DNA of 51,748 nucleotides from Candidatus Pacearchaeota archaeon (GTDB taxonomy: Archaea; Nanobdellota; Nanobdellia; Pacearchaeales; GW2011-AR1): positions 1 through 51,748 of the forward strand of contig JAGLQO010000004.1 in NCBI GenBank assembly GCA_023136775.1, written 5' to 3'. Below, in pieces: positions 19,376 to 28,410 of this stretch (position 1 is its first letter; each line of letters opens with the position of its first letter). The notes below the pieces were generated by a model, which was given only the letters and a program-made list of their open reading frames with translations, was not told the origin of the DNA and searched no databases. The position numbers were made by a program, and so were the translations under genes.

Positions 19376-20764
19376 ATGGAAAGAACAATGATTAAAGATT
19401 TGGCTTCTATGGAAGGACAAGTTGTAGAAATCAAGGGATGGATTGATACTATTCGAGAACATGGGAAGCTTACTTTTTTAGAGATTAGGGATATTGGGGG
19501 GACTGTTCAAACAATCACTACGGCAAGAGATGAAGTTAATTTTGAAATTGCCAAATCACTTTCAAAAGAATCTTGTGTTAGAATTAAGGGCGAAGTGAAA
19601 TCTCGACCCGAAGGAACACATAATAAAAATTCTCCAGCTGGAAATGTTGAGGTCAAAATTGAAGACTTAGAAATTTATACTAAATGTCCTGCACTTCCTT
19701 TTGATATTGATAATGATGAAGTTGGCGAAGACATCCGATTGAAATATAGATATTTAGATCTTCGAAGACCGTTAATGCAAAAAAACTTATTACTTAGAGG
19801 AAAAATAATTAAGTTAATTCGAGATTTTTTATATGAAGAAGGATTTAATGAGTTTGAAACTCCTGTTCTTGGAAAATCCACTCCAGAAGGAGCTCGAGAT
19901 TATGTAGTTCCTTCAAGAACTCAACCTGGGAAATTCTTTGCACTTCCTCAATCTCCACAATTATTCAAGCAACTTTTAATGGTAGCTGGATTTGAAAAAT
20001 ACTTTCAGATTGCAAGATGTTTTAGAGACGAAGATCTTAGAAGCGACAGACAGCCAGAATTTACTCAATTAGATGTGGAAATGTCATTTGTTACACAAGA
20101 TAATATAATTGCTTTAACCGAAAAATTGCTCCAAAAAATTTGGAAAGAGATATTAAATGTTGATATTCAAATTCCTTTTCAAAGAATTTCGTATGATGAA
20201 TCTATGGAAAAATATGGAATTGATAGGCCCGATTTAAGAAAAGATAAAAATAATCCTAATGAATATGCGTTTTGCTGGGTTGTTGATTTTCCTTCATTTG
20301 AATATTCTAAGGAACATGAAAGATATACTGCAGTTCATCATCCTTTCACTCATCCAGAAATGAAAAGTTTTAATGAAGATCCTAAAACGGCTAAAGCAAT
20401 TGCTTATGATGTTGTGTTAAATGGAACTGAAATTGGTGGAGGTTCTATTAGAATTCACGAGGCAGATATTCAGGCTAAGGTATTTGAAACACTTGGTATT
20501 GGGGAAGAAGAACAACAAGAAAAGTTTGGATTTTTACTTGATGCTTTGAAGTTTGGGGCACCACCTCATGGAGGAATTGCATGGGGATTAGACCGACTCG
20601 TTCAAGCAGTTCTTAATGCTGAATCTATTAGGGAAACAATTGCATTTCCAAAGAATAAGGAAGCGAGAGACTTAATGTTAGATGCTCCAAGTGGAATAGG
20701 TGATAGACAACTTAAAGATATTCATATTAGGACAGATATTCCGATTAAAGAAGAGAAAGAATAA
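19376..20764 (+). CDS. aspS: Aspartate--tRNA ligase, bacterial-type core without GAD insertion
   Basis: FFALPQSPQLFKQLLMVAGFEKYFQIARCFRDEDLRSDRQPEFTQLDVEMSF, APPHGGIAWGLDR. Confidence 0.93.
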   Translation: MERTMIKDLASMEGQVVEIKGWIDTIREHGKLTFLEIRDIGGTVQTITTARDEVNFEIAKSLSKESCVRIKGEVKSRPEGTHNKNSPAGNVEVKIEDLEIYTKCPALPFDIDNDEVGEDIRLKYRYLDLRRPLMQKNLLLRGKIIKLIRDFLYEEGFNEFETPVLGKSTPEGARDYVVPSRTQPGKFFALPQSPQLFKQLLMVAGFEKYFQIARCFRDEDLRSDRQPEFTQLDVEMSFVTQDNIIALTEKLLQKIWKEILNVDIQIPFQRISYDESMEKYGIDRPDLRKDKNNPNEYAFCWVVDFPSFEYSKEHERYTAVHHPFTHPEMKSFNEDPKTAKAIAYDVVLNGTEIGGGSIRIHEADIQAKVFETLGIGEEEQQEKFGFLLDALKFGAPPHGGIAWGLDRLVQAVLNAESIRETIAFPKNKEARDLMLDAPSGIGDRQLKDIHIRTDIPIKEEKE

Positions 20765-20771
20765 TAATTTT

Positions 20772-21107
20772 TTAGCAATTTAATTTAAAGCCATCTTCTA
20801 GTTTTCTTGGCAGAATATGTGCGTGTAAATGTTCTATTACTTGACCTGCTGTTTTTCCGTTATTGATAATTAAATTAAAATCTCCTGAAAAAGTTCCTAT
20901 TGCGTCTTTTACTGTTTGAAAAAAATCTTCGTATTTTCTATGTGGCATATCTAAAAAAGAATTATAATGTTTCTTTGGGATAACTAATAAATGTCCTGGC
21001 ACTTTTGGATTCGCATCTTTAATTACAATGTAACCTTTATTTTCTAAAACCTTTTCAGCTGGTATTTTTCCTGCTACAATTTTACAAAATATGCAATCTG
21101 GTTTCAT
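20772..21107 (-). CDS. HIT family hydrolase
   Basis: CIFCKIVAGKIPAEKV, EHLHAHILPR. Confidence 0.93.
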   Translation of the reverse strand: MKPDCIFCKIVAGKIPAEKVLENKGYIVIKDANPKVPGHLLVIPKKHYNSFLDMPHRKYEDFFQTVKDAIGTFSGDFNLIINNGKTAGQVIEHLHAHILPRKLEDGFKLNC

Positions 21108-21157
21108 ATATTATACAGCATCACCAATTTTATAAACCTCTCGGATTACATTTTAGT

Positions 21158-21418
21158 ATGGCAAATTCATTATGGCACGAAGTAAGCGAAGAGGAAAAAG
21201 AACAAATTAGGAAGGATTCTAAGTCTCTTATGGCTGAGTTTGCAACAAAGCTTTCTAAAATAAAAACTAGCGATAATCATTTTGAAAATTATACTGGATT
21301 TAGAGAGGAAGGTGAGCCTTGGAAAACTCCACAAGATTTTAAAGATTTAACTTTACTTAATGCTCCATTCGTAGAAGATAATTTTTTAGTAGCCGAAAAA
21401 GGAGGCTGGAAAAAATGA
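21158..21418 (+). CDS. gatC: Divergent GatC-like amidotransferase subunit
   Basis: C-terminal FREEGEPWKTPQDFKDLTLLNAPFVEDNFLVAEKG resembles the GatC tail; located two genes upstream of gatA. Confidence 0.65.
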   Translation: MANSLWHEVSEEEKEQIRKDSKSLMAEFATKLSKIKTSDNHFENYTGFREEGEPWKTPQDFKDLTLLNAPFVEDNFLVAEKGGWKK

Positions 21419-22257
21419 AGATATTGTATTCAAACGAAGAAAATTTTAATGAAGTTTATGAAAAAATTAAAAGTGATGAAAAAGATAATTTGCACGTCTT
21501 GGCAGATTTTGATAGAACTTTAACTTACGGTTCAATCAATGGAATAAAAACGCCTTCAATTATTTCCTTGCTTCGAGATGGAAATCATTTATCTGAAGGA
21601 TACGCCGAAAAGGCTCACGCATTATTCGATAAGTATCACCCTATGGAAATTGACCCGAATATGCCGATTAAAGAAAAGAAAGATGCAATGATGCAATGGT
21701 GGGATTCTCATAATCAATTACTTATAGATTCTGGATTAAAAAGAAAAGATTTAGAAGATATTGTAGAAAATGGACATTTAAAATTTAGAGAAGGAGTTCT
21801 TGAATTATTAGACAACTTATACAAAAAGGATATTCCTTTAGTAATAATGTCTGCCAGTGGAGCTGGAGACGCCATCCCAATGTTTTTTGAAAAGCACGGT
21901 AAAAATTATTCTAATATAACTTATGTTGTTAATAAATTCGAATGGGATAATAACGGAAATTTTAAAGGACGAATCAAGCCTACTATTCATTCTTTAAACA
22001 AAGATGAAACTGTATTAAAAAATTTCCCAGAAATTTATTCTAAAATAAAGAATCGAAAAAACGTTATTCTTTTAGGGGACGGACTTGGAGATGTCGATAT
22101 GATTACTGGATTTGGATATAATAGTTTAATTAAAATTGGATTATTAAATTCTGATGGAGAAAAATTAAGAGAAAAATATTTAGAAAAATTTGATGTTGTA
22201 CTAGAAGGCGACGAAGATTTAAACTTTGTAAATGATTTAATTGGAGACATAAAATAA
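21415..22257 (+). CDS. HAD-superfamily pyrimidine 5'-nucleotidase-like (UMPH-1 family)
   Basis: LADFDRTLTYG, DPNMPIKEKKDAMMQWWDSHNQLLIDSGL, LLGDGLGDVDM. Confidence 0.8.
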   Translation: MKILYSNEENFNEVYEKIKSDEKDNLHVLADFDRTLTYGSINGIKTPSIISLLRDGNHLSEGYAEKAHALFDKYHPMEIDPNMPIKEKKDAMMQWWDSHNQLLIDSGLKRKDLEDIVENGHLKFREGVLELLDNLYKKDIPLVIMSASGAGDAIPMFFEKHGKNYSNITYVVNKFEWDNNGNFKGRIKPTIHSLNKDETVLKNFPEIYSKIKNRKNVILLGDGLGDVDMITGFGYNSLIKIGLLNSDGEKLREKYLEKFDVVLEGDEDLNFVNDLIGDIK

Positions 22258-22259
22258 AA

Positions 22260-23594
22260 ATGACATTAAAACACAAACTTAAACAAATCAAGGAAGGAAA
22301 ATTATCTGCAGTTGAAAACTTGATGAATTTTTCTGCTAAAATTTCTACGCCGAAAGTTAAAGATTTGAATATCTTTTTATCTTTAAATAATGAAGCAATT
22401 GAACAAGCAAAAAAAATTGATGAGAGAATCAAAAGTGGCGAGGCTGGAAAATTAGCTGGTTTATGTTTTGCAATTAAATCCAATATTTCTGCCAAGGGCA
22501 TGGAAACAAATTGTGGCTCTAAAGTTTTAGAGGGATATGTTTCACCGTATAATGCAACGGTAATTAACAAATTACTTTCAGAAGATGCAATTTTAATTGG
22601 AATGTTAAATCAAGATGAATTCGCTTGTGGGGCTTCTGGAGAAACGTCAGCTTTTGGGCCAACAAAGAATCCTTTGAATCCTGAATTAATTCCTGGCGGC
22701 TCTTCATCGGGTTCTGCGGCTTGTATGGCAGCCGAGTTAGCAGACTTTACACTCGGTTCTGACACTGGTGGTTCAATTAGAAATCCTGCTTCGCATTGTA
22801 ATGTAGTTGGACTAAAACCAACTTATGGGGCAGTTTCTCGATATGGATTATTGGATATGTCAATGTCACTCGACGTTATCGGACCTTTGACGAAAACTCC
22901 AGAAGATTCTCGAATGATTTTTAATGTAATTAAGGGGCAGGATAATTTCGATCAAACTACTACCGACTACCGACTACCGACTGCTGACTCGCACAAAGGA
23001 ATAATTGGACTCGTTGACGTTCAAGATTTTTGCAATAAAGAAATTGCTGATTTGATTGAGAAGCGAACTATGGAGGTCGCTAAAAAAAATAATTGGACTG
23101 TGAAGAAAATTAATTTGCCTTTAGATATTGTGATTGAAACTTATTACATGATTGTTTATACTGAATTCTTTTCTTGTACTCGTAAATATGACGGAAGACG
23201 ATTTGGTAAAAAAATAGAAGAAACTGGAGGACCTGAAGTTATCCGAAGAATTATTGGAGGTTCTGAAATAACAAAAGCTGAACACGATGGTAAATATTAT
23301 CGGGAAGCTTTGAAAGCTAGGAACTTTTTGAAAGAAAAATTAAACGAATTATTTGAAAGTGTTGACGCAATAATTTTGCCAACGGTTCCAAGAACTCCAC
23401 ATAAAATTGGCGAATCGATTTCTGTCGAAGATATGTATAATTATGATGTTTTTACAACACCTGCTTCTATTGCGGGACTTCCTGCAATTTCAGTTCCTGC
23501 TGGTAAAATTGATGGAAAAGATATAGGGCTTCAAATAATGGCTCCGCACTTCTGCGAGGAATTAATTTTTAAATTGGCTGAAGATTTTGAATAA
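22260..23594 (+). CDS. gatA: Asp-tRNA(Asn)/Glu-tRNA(Gln) amidotransferase subunit A
   Basis: AIKSNISAKGMETNCGSKVL, PGGSSSGSAACMAAELADFTLGSDTGGSIRNPAS. Confidence 0.97.
   Translation: MTLKHKLKQIKEGKLSAVENLMNFSAKISTPKVKDLNIFLSLNNEAIEQAKKIDERIKSGEAGKLAGLCFAIKSNISAKGMETNCGSKVLEGYVSPYNATVINKLLSEDAILIGMLNQDEFACGASGETSAFGPTKNPLNPELIPGGSSSGSAACMAAELADFTLGSDTGGSIRNPASHCNVVGLKPTYGAVSRYGLLDMSMSLDVIGPLTKTPEDSRMIFNVIKGQDNFDQTTTDYRLPTADSHKGIIGLVDVQDFCNKEIADLIEKRTMEVAKKNNWTVKKINLPLDIVIETYYMIVYTEFFSCTRKYDGRRFGKKIEETGGPEVIRRIIGGSEITKAEHDGKYYREALKARNFLKEKLNELFESVDAIILPTVPRTPHKIGESISVEDMYNYDVFTTPASIAGLPAISVPAGKIDGKDIGLQIMAPHFCEELIFKLAEDFE
22961..22988. repeat. Heptamer array inside gatA coding sequence
   Basis: TACCGAC x3 + TGCTGAC (reverse complement GTCGGTA), same class as intergenic GTTGGTA arrays. 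Confidence 0.85.
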
Positions 23595-24409
23595 TGAAAA
23601 CTAATAAAAAAGCTATTCTTAAACAAATTATTGACATAGCGAAAAGTGCTGGAGAAATAGCTATGAAATATCATGGCAAAGAATTAGACATAGAAACAAA
23701 ATCCCATGAGCATGATTTTCTAACTCAGGTCGATATAGAATCCGATAAATACATAAGAGAAGAGATTGGAAAATTATTTCCTGAAGACGAAATACTTTCT
23801 GAAGAATCCAAAGATATTCCAAGTGACTATTCTGGAAGGGTTTGGATGATTGACCCACTTGACGGAACAAAAGATTTCGTTTACAAAGGAAGAGGTTTTT
23901 CTGTAATGATTGGACTTTGCGTAAATGGAGAGCCAATGCTTGGGGTGGTTTATGCTCCCGCAAGAGAAACATTATACTACGCAGAAGAGGGGACTGGTGC
24001 TTATGTTGAAAAAAATAAAGAGAAGATTGATCTAAAGGTTAGCGAAATATCAGAATTAAAATCTAGCAAAATTGTAACCAGAATCATTCATAGGGAGAAA
24101 AGAGATTTGGATAAGTTGGTTGATTCTATTGGGGTTAAAAGTGAAATGCCAGAAAGTAGCGTTGGAATAAAACTTGGATTAATAGCCGAAGGCAAAGCCG
24201 ACCTGCATATAAATACAAATTACAGATGTAGTAAGTGGGATACTTGTGCTCCACAAATAATATTGGAAGAAGCTGGAGGGATTGTAAGTGATTTTAGTGG
24301 AAACCCTTTAAATTATAAACAAAAATCACCAAAATGGGAGAATTCTTTTGTGGCATCAAATCACAACCTTCATAAAAAAATAATAACACATATTTCGGAG
24401 AATATATGA
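23594..24409 (+). CDS. Inositol monophosphatase family protein
   Basis: WMIDPLDGTKDFV, WDTCAPQIILEEAGG. Confidence 0.9.
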   Translation: MKTNKKAILKQIIDIAKSAGEIAMKYHGKELDIETKSHEHDFLTQVDIESDKYIREEIGKLFPEDEILSEESKDIPSDYSGRVWMIDPLDGTKDFVYKGRGFSVMIGLCVNGEPMLGVVYAPARETLYYAEEGTGAYVEKNKEKIDLKVSEISELKSSKIVTRIIHREKRDLDKLVDSIGVKSEMPESSVGIKLGLIAEGKADLHINTNYRCSKWDTCAPQIILEEAGGIVSDFSGNPLNYKQKSPKWENSFVASNHNLHKKIITHISENI

Positions 24410-24732
24410 AAACTTCACAAATTGGAGATTTTACCGTTGGGAAATTTAAAACAGTAGTTCTTGCCACCGAAGAAGTTAAGAAAAAATTCAAAAGTAAAAA
24501 AGTTTCTTTTACTATATTAATGCCTGTTCCTTGGGCATTTTTAGATGTAGAACTTTTTGATGTAATTGACGAGAATGGCGACGGAAAACCTGATGAAAAA
24601 TTCGGAACTGAATTTAAGATAATTTATGTGTTGGAAAAACAAAATGCTATGGAATTTGAACAAGATGCTTTGATTCTTAATAAGATTACAATTGGCGGAA
24701 TTAGATTAAAGTATGTCGCGTTAAAACTTTAA
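24406..24732 (+). CDS. Hypothetical protein
   Basis: Overlaps upstream stop by 4 nt. Confidence 0.5.
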   Translation: MKTSQIGDFTVGKFKTVVLATEEVKKKFKSKKVSFTILMPVPWAFLDVELFDVIDENGDGKPDEKFGTEFKIIYVLEKQNAMEFEQDALILNKITIGGIRLKYVALKL

Positions 24733-24756
24733 ATAGTCGAAATTCAATTTGTTTTA

Positions 24757-25767
24757 ATGGGAAAAATAACATTTGAAGAAGCTAAAGAATTTTTAAATAA
24801 AATAACCAATGAAGATAAAGTTGCTATTATTCATCATGATGACGGGGATGGTTTTTGTTCTGGAATTTTATATTATGATTGGTGCAAAGAAGCTGGAGCT
24901 GAAGTTGAAGAATTTACTTATGTAATTAGTAAATCTAAAATTAAAGATTTTGATTTAAAAAAATTTAACAAGATAATTTTTACGGATTTAGCTAGTGGAT
25001 TTATGGCTGAACAATTAAACATAATTTCAGATAAGGAAGTTTTCTATACTGACCATCATCCAGAAGAGGGGGTTTTTCCTAAAGAAATTTTGACATTTAT
25101 TACAGATAAGGATGGATATATCCCCTCGTCAAGAACCGCTGGTAAATTAACTGGGATAAAACCGTTTTTGGCTTTAACTGGAACAATTACTGACTCTGGA
25201 GACTTGTACGCTGAAAATGATGAATTTATTAATTCTCATTTAGATAAGCTTGGAATTTCTCTGGACGATTTCAAGAAAGATATTTCTAGTGTAATTTCAA
25301 ATACTCTTTCTTATTTGGACAAAAATCATAAAAAAGCTTTTGAATTATTACATGAATTGGAATCTATTGTAGATGTTAAAGGTCTTCGAAAATATGCCGA
25401 TAAAATTGAAGACGAAATTGAAAAGTTTGTTAATGAGTTTGAAGAAGAAAAAGAAATGATAGCAAGTGCTAATTTTTATTATTTCGAGCCTGTATTGAAT
25501 GTTAAGGGTCCTGTTACTGGAATAATTTCTCATAGTGATCATAAAAAAATATACATCTTTGCTTCACCAAAGGAAGATGGAAAATATATCTCGCTTTCAG
25601 CTAGGAATACTTCTCAAAATCCCAGCATGGTAGAAATGTTGAGAGCTGGAGTTGAGGGATTAGAAGACGGAAATGCTGGTGGGCATCCTCCTGCGGCTGG
25701 CGGAATGATTCATGCTAAAGATTTGGATAAATTCAAAGATAATATTAGAGAATTTTTAGAAAAATAA
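24757..25767 (+). CDS. DHH/DHHA1 phosphoesterase (RecJ-like)
   Basis: IIHHDDGDGFCSG, YTDHHPEEG, NAGGHPPAAGG. Confidence 0.9.
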   Translation: MGKITFEEAKEFLNKITNEDKVAIIHHDDGDGFCSGILYYDWCKEAGAEVEEFTYVISKSKIKDFDLKKFNKIIFTDLASGFMAEQLNIISDKEVFYTDHHPEEGVFPKEILTFITDKDGYIPSSRTAGKLTGIKPFLALTGTITDSGDLYAENDEFINSHLDKLGISLDDFKKDISSVISNTLSYLDKNHKKAFELLHELESIVDVKGLRKYADKIEDEIEKFVNEFEEEKEMIASANFYYFEPVLNVKGPVTGIISHSDHKKIYIFASPKEDGKYISLSARNTSQNPSMVEMLRAGVEGLEDGNAGGHPPAAGGMIHAKDLDKFKDNIREFLEK

Positions 25768-25768
25768 A

Positions 25769-25924
25769 TTGACATTTTTCCGTGGTCGCAAAAATCGTCA
25801 GGAGAAATCCACACAGGATTTCAGATTCCAGACCGCTTACCGTCGAGGCCGCAGACGGTCTGATACATTAAGGGAATTTCGTCATTTGACGCGCCCAGTT
25901 ACGAATCTTCGGGGCGAAATTCCC
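25769..25924 (+). repeat. Structured dispersed element, copy 2
   Basis: H2 GAAATCC-acaca-GGATTTC; H3 CAGACCG-(cttaccgtcgaggccgcaga)-CGGTCTG; H4 GGGAATTTC...GAAATTCCC; begins right after DHH stop. Confidence 0.9.
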
Positions 25925-26069
25925 GAGTTGGCTAACTTTGTTATGTAAATTACAGTATTTGTTCGTTGTTCGGAGTGGATGTTATTTTGTTTGGAGAATT
26001 CTTAGAAAATCATAGGGAGTAAATCTCCTGATAATATACTTCCAATTTACATGACATCAGCCGCCAAGT

Positions 26070-26192
26070 TGGGAATTTGGAACAAATTCCCTCGATATAT
26101 CGAATCGTCTGCGGCCTCGACGGTAAGGGATTCGGAATTTAGAAATCCCTGCGGATTTCACCCAACGATTTTTTCACCAGAAAAAATGTTGA
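26070..26192 (-). repeat. Structured dispersed element, copy 3 (inverted)
   Basis: Minus strand: TCAACATTTTTTCTGGTGAAAAAATCGTTGG...CGAATCc-cttaccgtcgaggccgcaga-cGATTCG...GGGAATTTgttccAAATTCCC. Confidence 0.9.
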
Positions 26193-26323
26193 CTCAGTCG
26201 CATATATATTTTTAAACAAAAATTACTACCTATTTTGTATGAAACTAAAAGAGATGGGATTTGCATTCGAGAGCAATTATAATCAAATATATCTTGGGGC
26301 ATTTTATTGTTCCAAAAAATGTA

Positions 26324-26402
26324 GCGGCGGTACCGAAGGTACCTTGGGCAAATTTTTCATATTGAAAAAAGTGACGGCGGCATCGGAGATGCCTTGGGCA
26401 AA
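26324..26402 (+). promoter_or_regulatory. Twin-hairpin candidate leader RNA upstream of ftsZ
   Basis: GGCGGTACC-gaa-GGTACCTTGGGCAAA and GGCGGCATC-gga-GATGCCTTGGGCAAA, 50-nt spacing. Confidence 0.65.
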
Positions 26403-26450
26403 AAATATAATTACAATTAATTTTTTGAAAGGAGGTAAAAAAAAGAGAAA

Positions 26451-27530
26451 ATGCCATTAGATTTTGCAAAAGAAGCGATTGCTAACGCAGAAGCAAATTC
26501 CATTAACTTCGACGAACTTCGTGCTGGAAAGGCCAACATTAAAGTTTTCGGATGTGGTGGATGTGGATGTAACATGGCTACCTGGCTTTTTAATAAGGGT
26601 ATCAATGGGGCGACTATTTATGGTCTGAACACTGATGCACTTCATTTATCTATTACAAAGGCCGACGAGAAATTACTTATTGGTAAGGAATTAACTCGTG
26701 GACTTGGTTGTGGAGGCTACCCTAAGAAGGGACGAGAAGCTGCAAAAGAATCTCTTACTGACCTGAAAAAAGCTGTTTCGAATTCGGATATGGTTTTTGT
26801 TCTGGCTGGTATGGGAGGAGGATCCGGAACTGGATCTATACCTGTAGTTGCTCATTTAGCTAAAGAAGCAGGAGCTGTAGTAATTGCTGTAGTTACAATG
26901 CCTTTCGAGGCAGAAAAAGCAAGAATCGATAAAGCAGAGTTCGGATTACAAGAACTTAGAGAAGTAGCTGATACTGTTATTGTTTTAGACAATAATAGAT
27001 TAGTTGACATTGCTGGACAACTCCCTATGGAACAAGCGTTCGCTGTTGCTAACGAATTAGTAGCGACTATGATTAAGGGAATTGTTGAAACAATTACTTT
27101 GCCATCATTAATTAACTTAGATTATGCCGACGTTTCTTCTATTATGAAGAACGGAGATGTAGCAGTTATTGGTATCGGTGAAGACAACTCAAGTTCAAGA
27201 GTGGACGCGGCTGTACAACAAGCTTTGACTCATCCTTTGTTGGATGTAGATTATAGAGGAGCTTCGGGTGCGCTTGTTCATATCACTTGTGGACCAGACT
27301 TAAAGCTAGAGGAATTCGATAACATTGGACGAATGATTACAGAAAATCTGTCGCCTGAAGCCCAAGTTATTATCGGGGCTAGAGTTAGCAAGGATTTCCA
27401 AGGACGTGTTAGAGTTATTACAATTATGACAGGAGTTAAGTCTCCATACATTCTAGGAAAAGAATCCAGCAGCTTTGACGACCGTGATACAATTAGTGTT
27501 AACGAACTAGGTTTAGACGATTTAAGCTAA
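26451..27530 (+). CDS. ftsZ: Cell division protein FtsZ
   Basis: VFGCGGCGCN, GMGGGSGTGS, NLDYADV; SD ggaggt upstream. Confidence 0.96.
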   Translation: MPLDFAKEAIANAEANSINFDELRAGKANIKVFGCGGCGCNMATWLFNKGINGATIYGLNTDALHLSITKADEKLLIGKELTRGLGCGGYPKKGREAAKESLTDLKKAVSNSDMVFVLAGMGGGSGTGSIPVVAHLAKEAGAVVIAVVTMPFEAEKARIDKAEFGLQELREVADTVIVLDNNRLVDIAGQLPMEQAFAVANELVATMIKGIVETITLPSLINLDYADVSSIMKNGDVAVIGIGEDNSSSRVDAAVQQALTHPLLDVDYRGASGALVHITCGPDLKLEEFDNIGRMITENLSPEAQVIIGARVSKDFQGRVRVITIMTGVKSPYILGKESSSFDDRDTISVNELGLDDLS

Positions 27531-27563
27531 ATAAACAAATTTTTATTATTATTTTTTATATTT

Positions 27564-27584
27564 CCTCCGAGATTTTCTCGGAGG
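27564..27584 (+). terminator. Hairpin downstream of ftsZ
   Basis: CCTCCGAGA-ttt-TCTCGGAGG. Confidence 0.55.
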
Positions 27585-27640
27585 GATTAATATTTTAGGC
27601 TCCCTTTTTAGAAAAGGTTCCCTGGAATCAAAATCAAATA

Positions 27641-27689
27641 GTTTTAATCTAAAATAAATTTTTTATAAAAAATTGATTTTAGATTAAAC
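27641..27689. repeat. Long near-perfect palindrome
   Basis: gttttaatctaaaataaattttttataaaaaattgattttagattaaac. Confidence 0.75.
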
Positions 27690-27697
27690 AATATATG

Positions 27698-27760
27698 GCG
27701 AAATTGAATTTCTTAACGCGCCTGTCCAGAGGACAACCTGTCGCTAAAATTTAATTTCGC
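27698..27760. repeat. Copy B of structured core repeat with extended closing stem
   Basis: GCGAAATTGAATTT...core...AAATTTAATTTCGC. Confidence 0.8.
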
Positions 27761-27839
27761 ATGCTTGGCTGCTTTTGTTATTTTGTAACGAGAGCGAGCG
27801 AATAAATATGAGGAGCGTAAGCTTCTCTAAGTGAGGGCT

Positions 27840-28358
27840 TTAATCGTGGAAAAATCTCACCATATTTTTTCCGTTCCAAGATTCCCAATTGTAGTCTTCG
27901 TTAAAGCCTTGAGCGATTAGAATATTAATCATATTATAGTTATTTTTTTCTATATCTGCAATGCAATGCTTATCAATTCCTTTTGCTAATTTCATATTTT
28001 GCTTTATGAATTTGGTCCCAATTCCTTGACTCCTAAAATCTGGATGAACAAATAATTTCCTTAAGTAAAAATAATTTAAGTTACTCCCCATATCTAATGC
28101 CTTTTTTTCGTAAGGAGTCGGCGATGCATTTTGCATAATCGTGAAAGAATTGTACCCAACAACCCTATCGTCTAAAGAACAAGTAGTTCCCATATTTGTT
28201 CTACTTTTATTTGAAATATTATTTTTATCAAAATTTTCAAAATTAGTAAGTTCATTATAAATTTGTTTTATAGAAGGTCTTCTCCCCAGGAAATACATGT
28301 CTTTAGAATCTGCAGTATTCAACAATTCTTTTACGCTTTCTGATAGGTTATTCATCAT
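27840..28358 (-). CDS. GNAT-family N-acetyltransferase
   Basis: YLRKLFVHPDFRSQGIGTKFIKQNMKLAK. Confidence 0.8.
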   Translation of the reverse strand: MMNNLSESVKELLNTADSKDMYFLGRRPSIKQIYNELTNFENFDKNNISNKSRTNMGTTCSLDDRVVGYNSFTIMQNASPTPYEKKALDMGSNLNYFYLRKLFVHPDFRSQGIGTKFIKQNMKLAKGIDKHCIADIEKNNYNMINILIAQGFNEDYNWESWNGKNMVRFFHD

Positions 28359-28410
28359 TAGTATAGGAATCTAAAGTTTATAACTTCTATTATGCTAATG
28401 GGATAAATAA

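Noticed and set aside
26239-26460. ORFs on both strands over the ftsZ leader
   Set aside because: Composition is dictated by the twin hairpins; no recognisable protein and overlaps ftsZ start.
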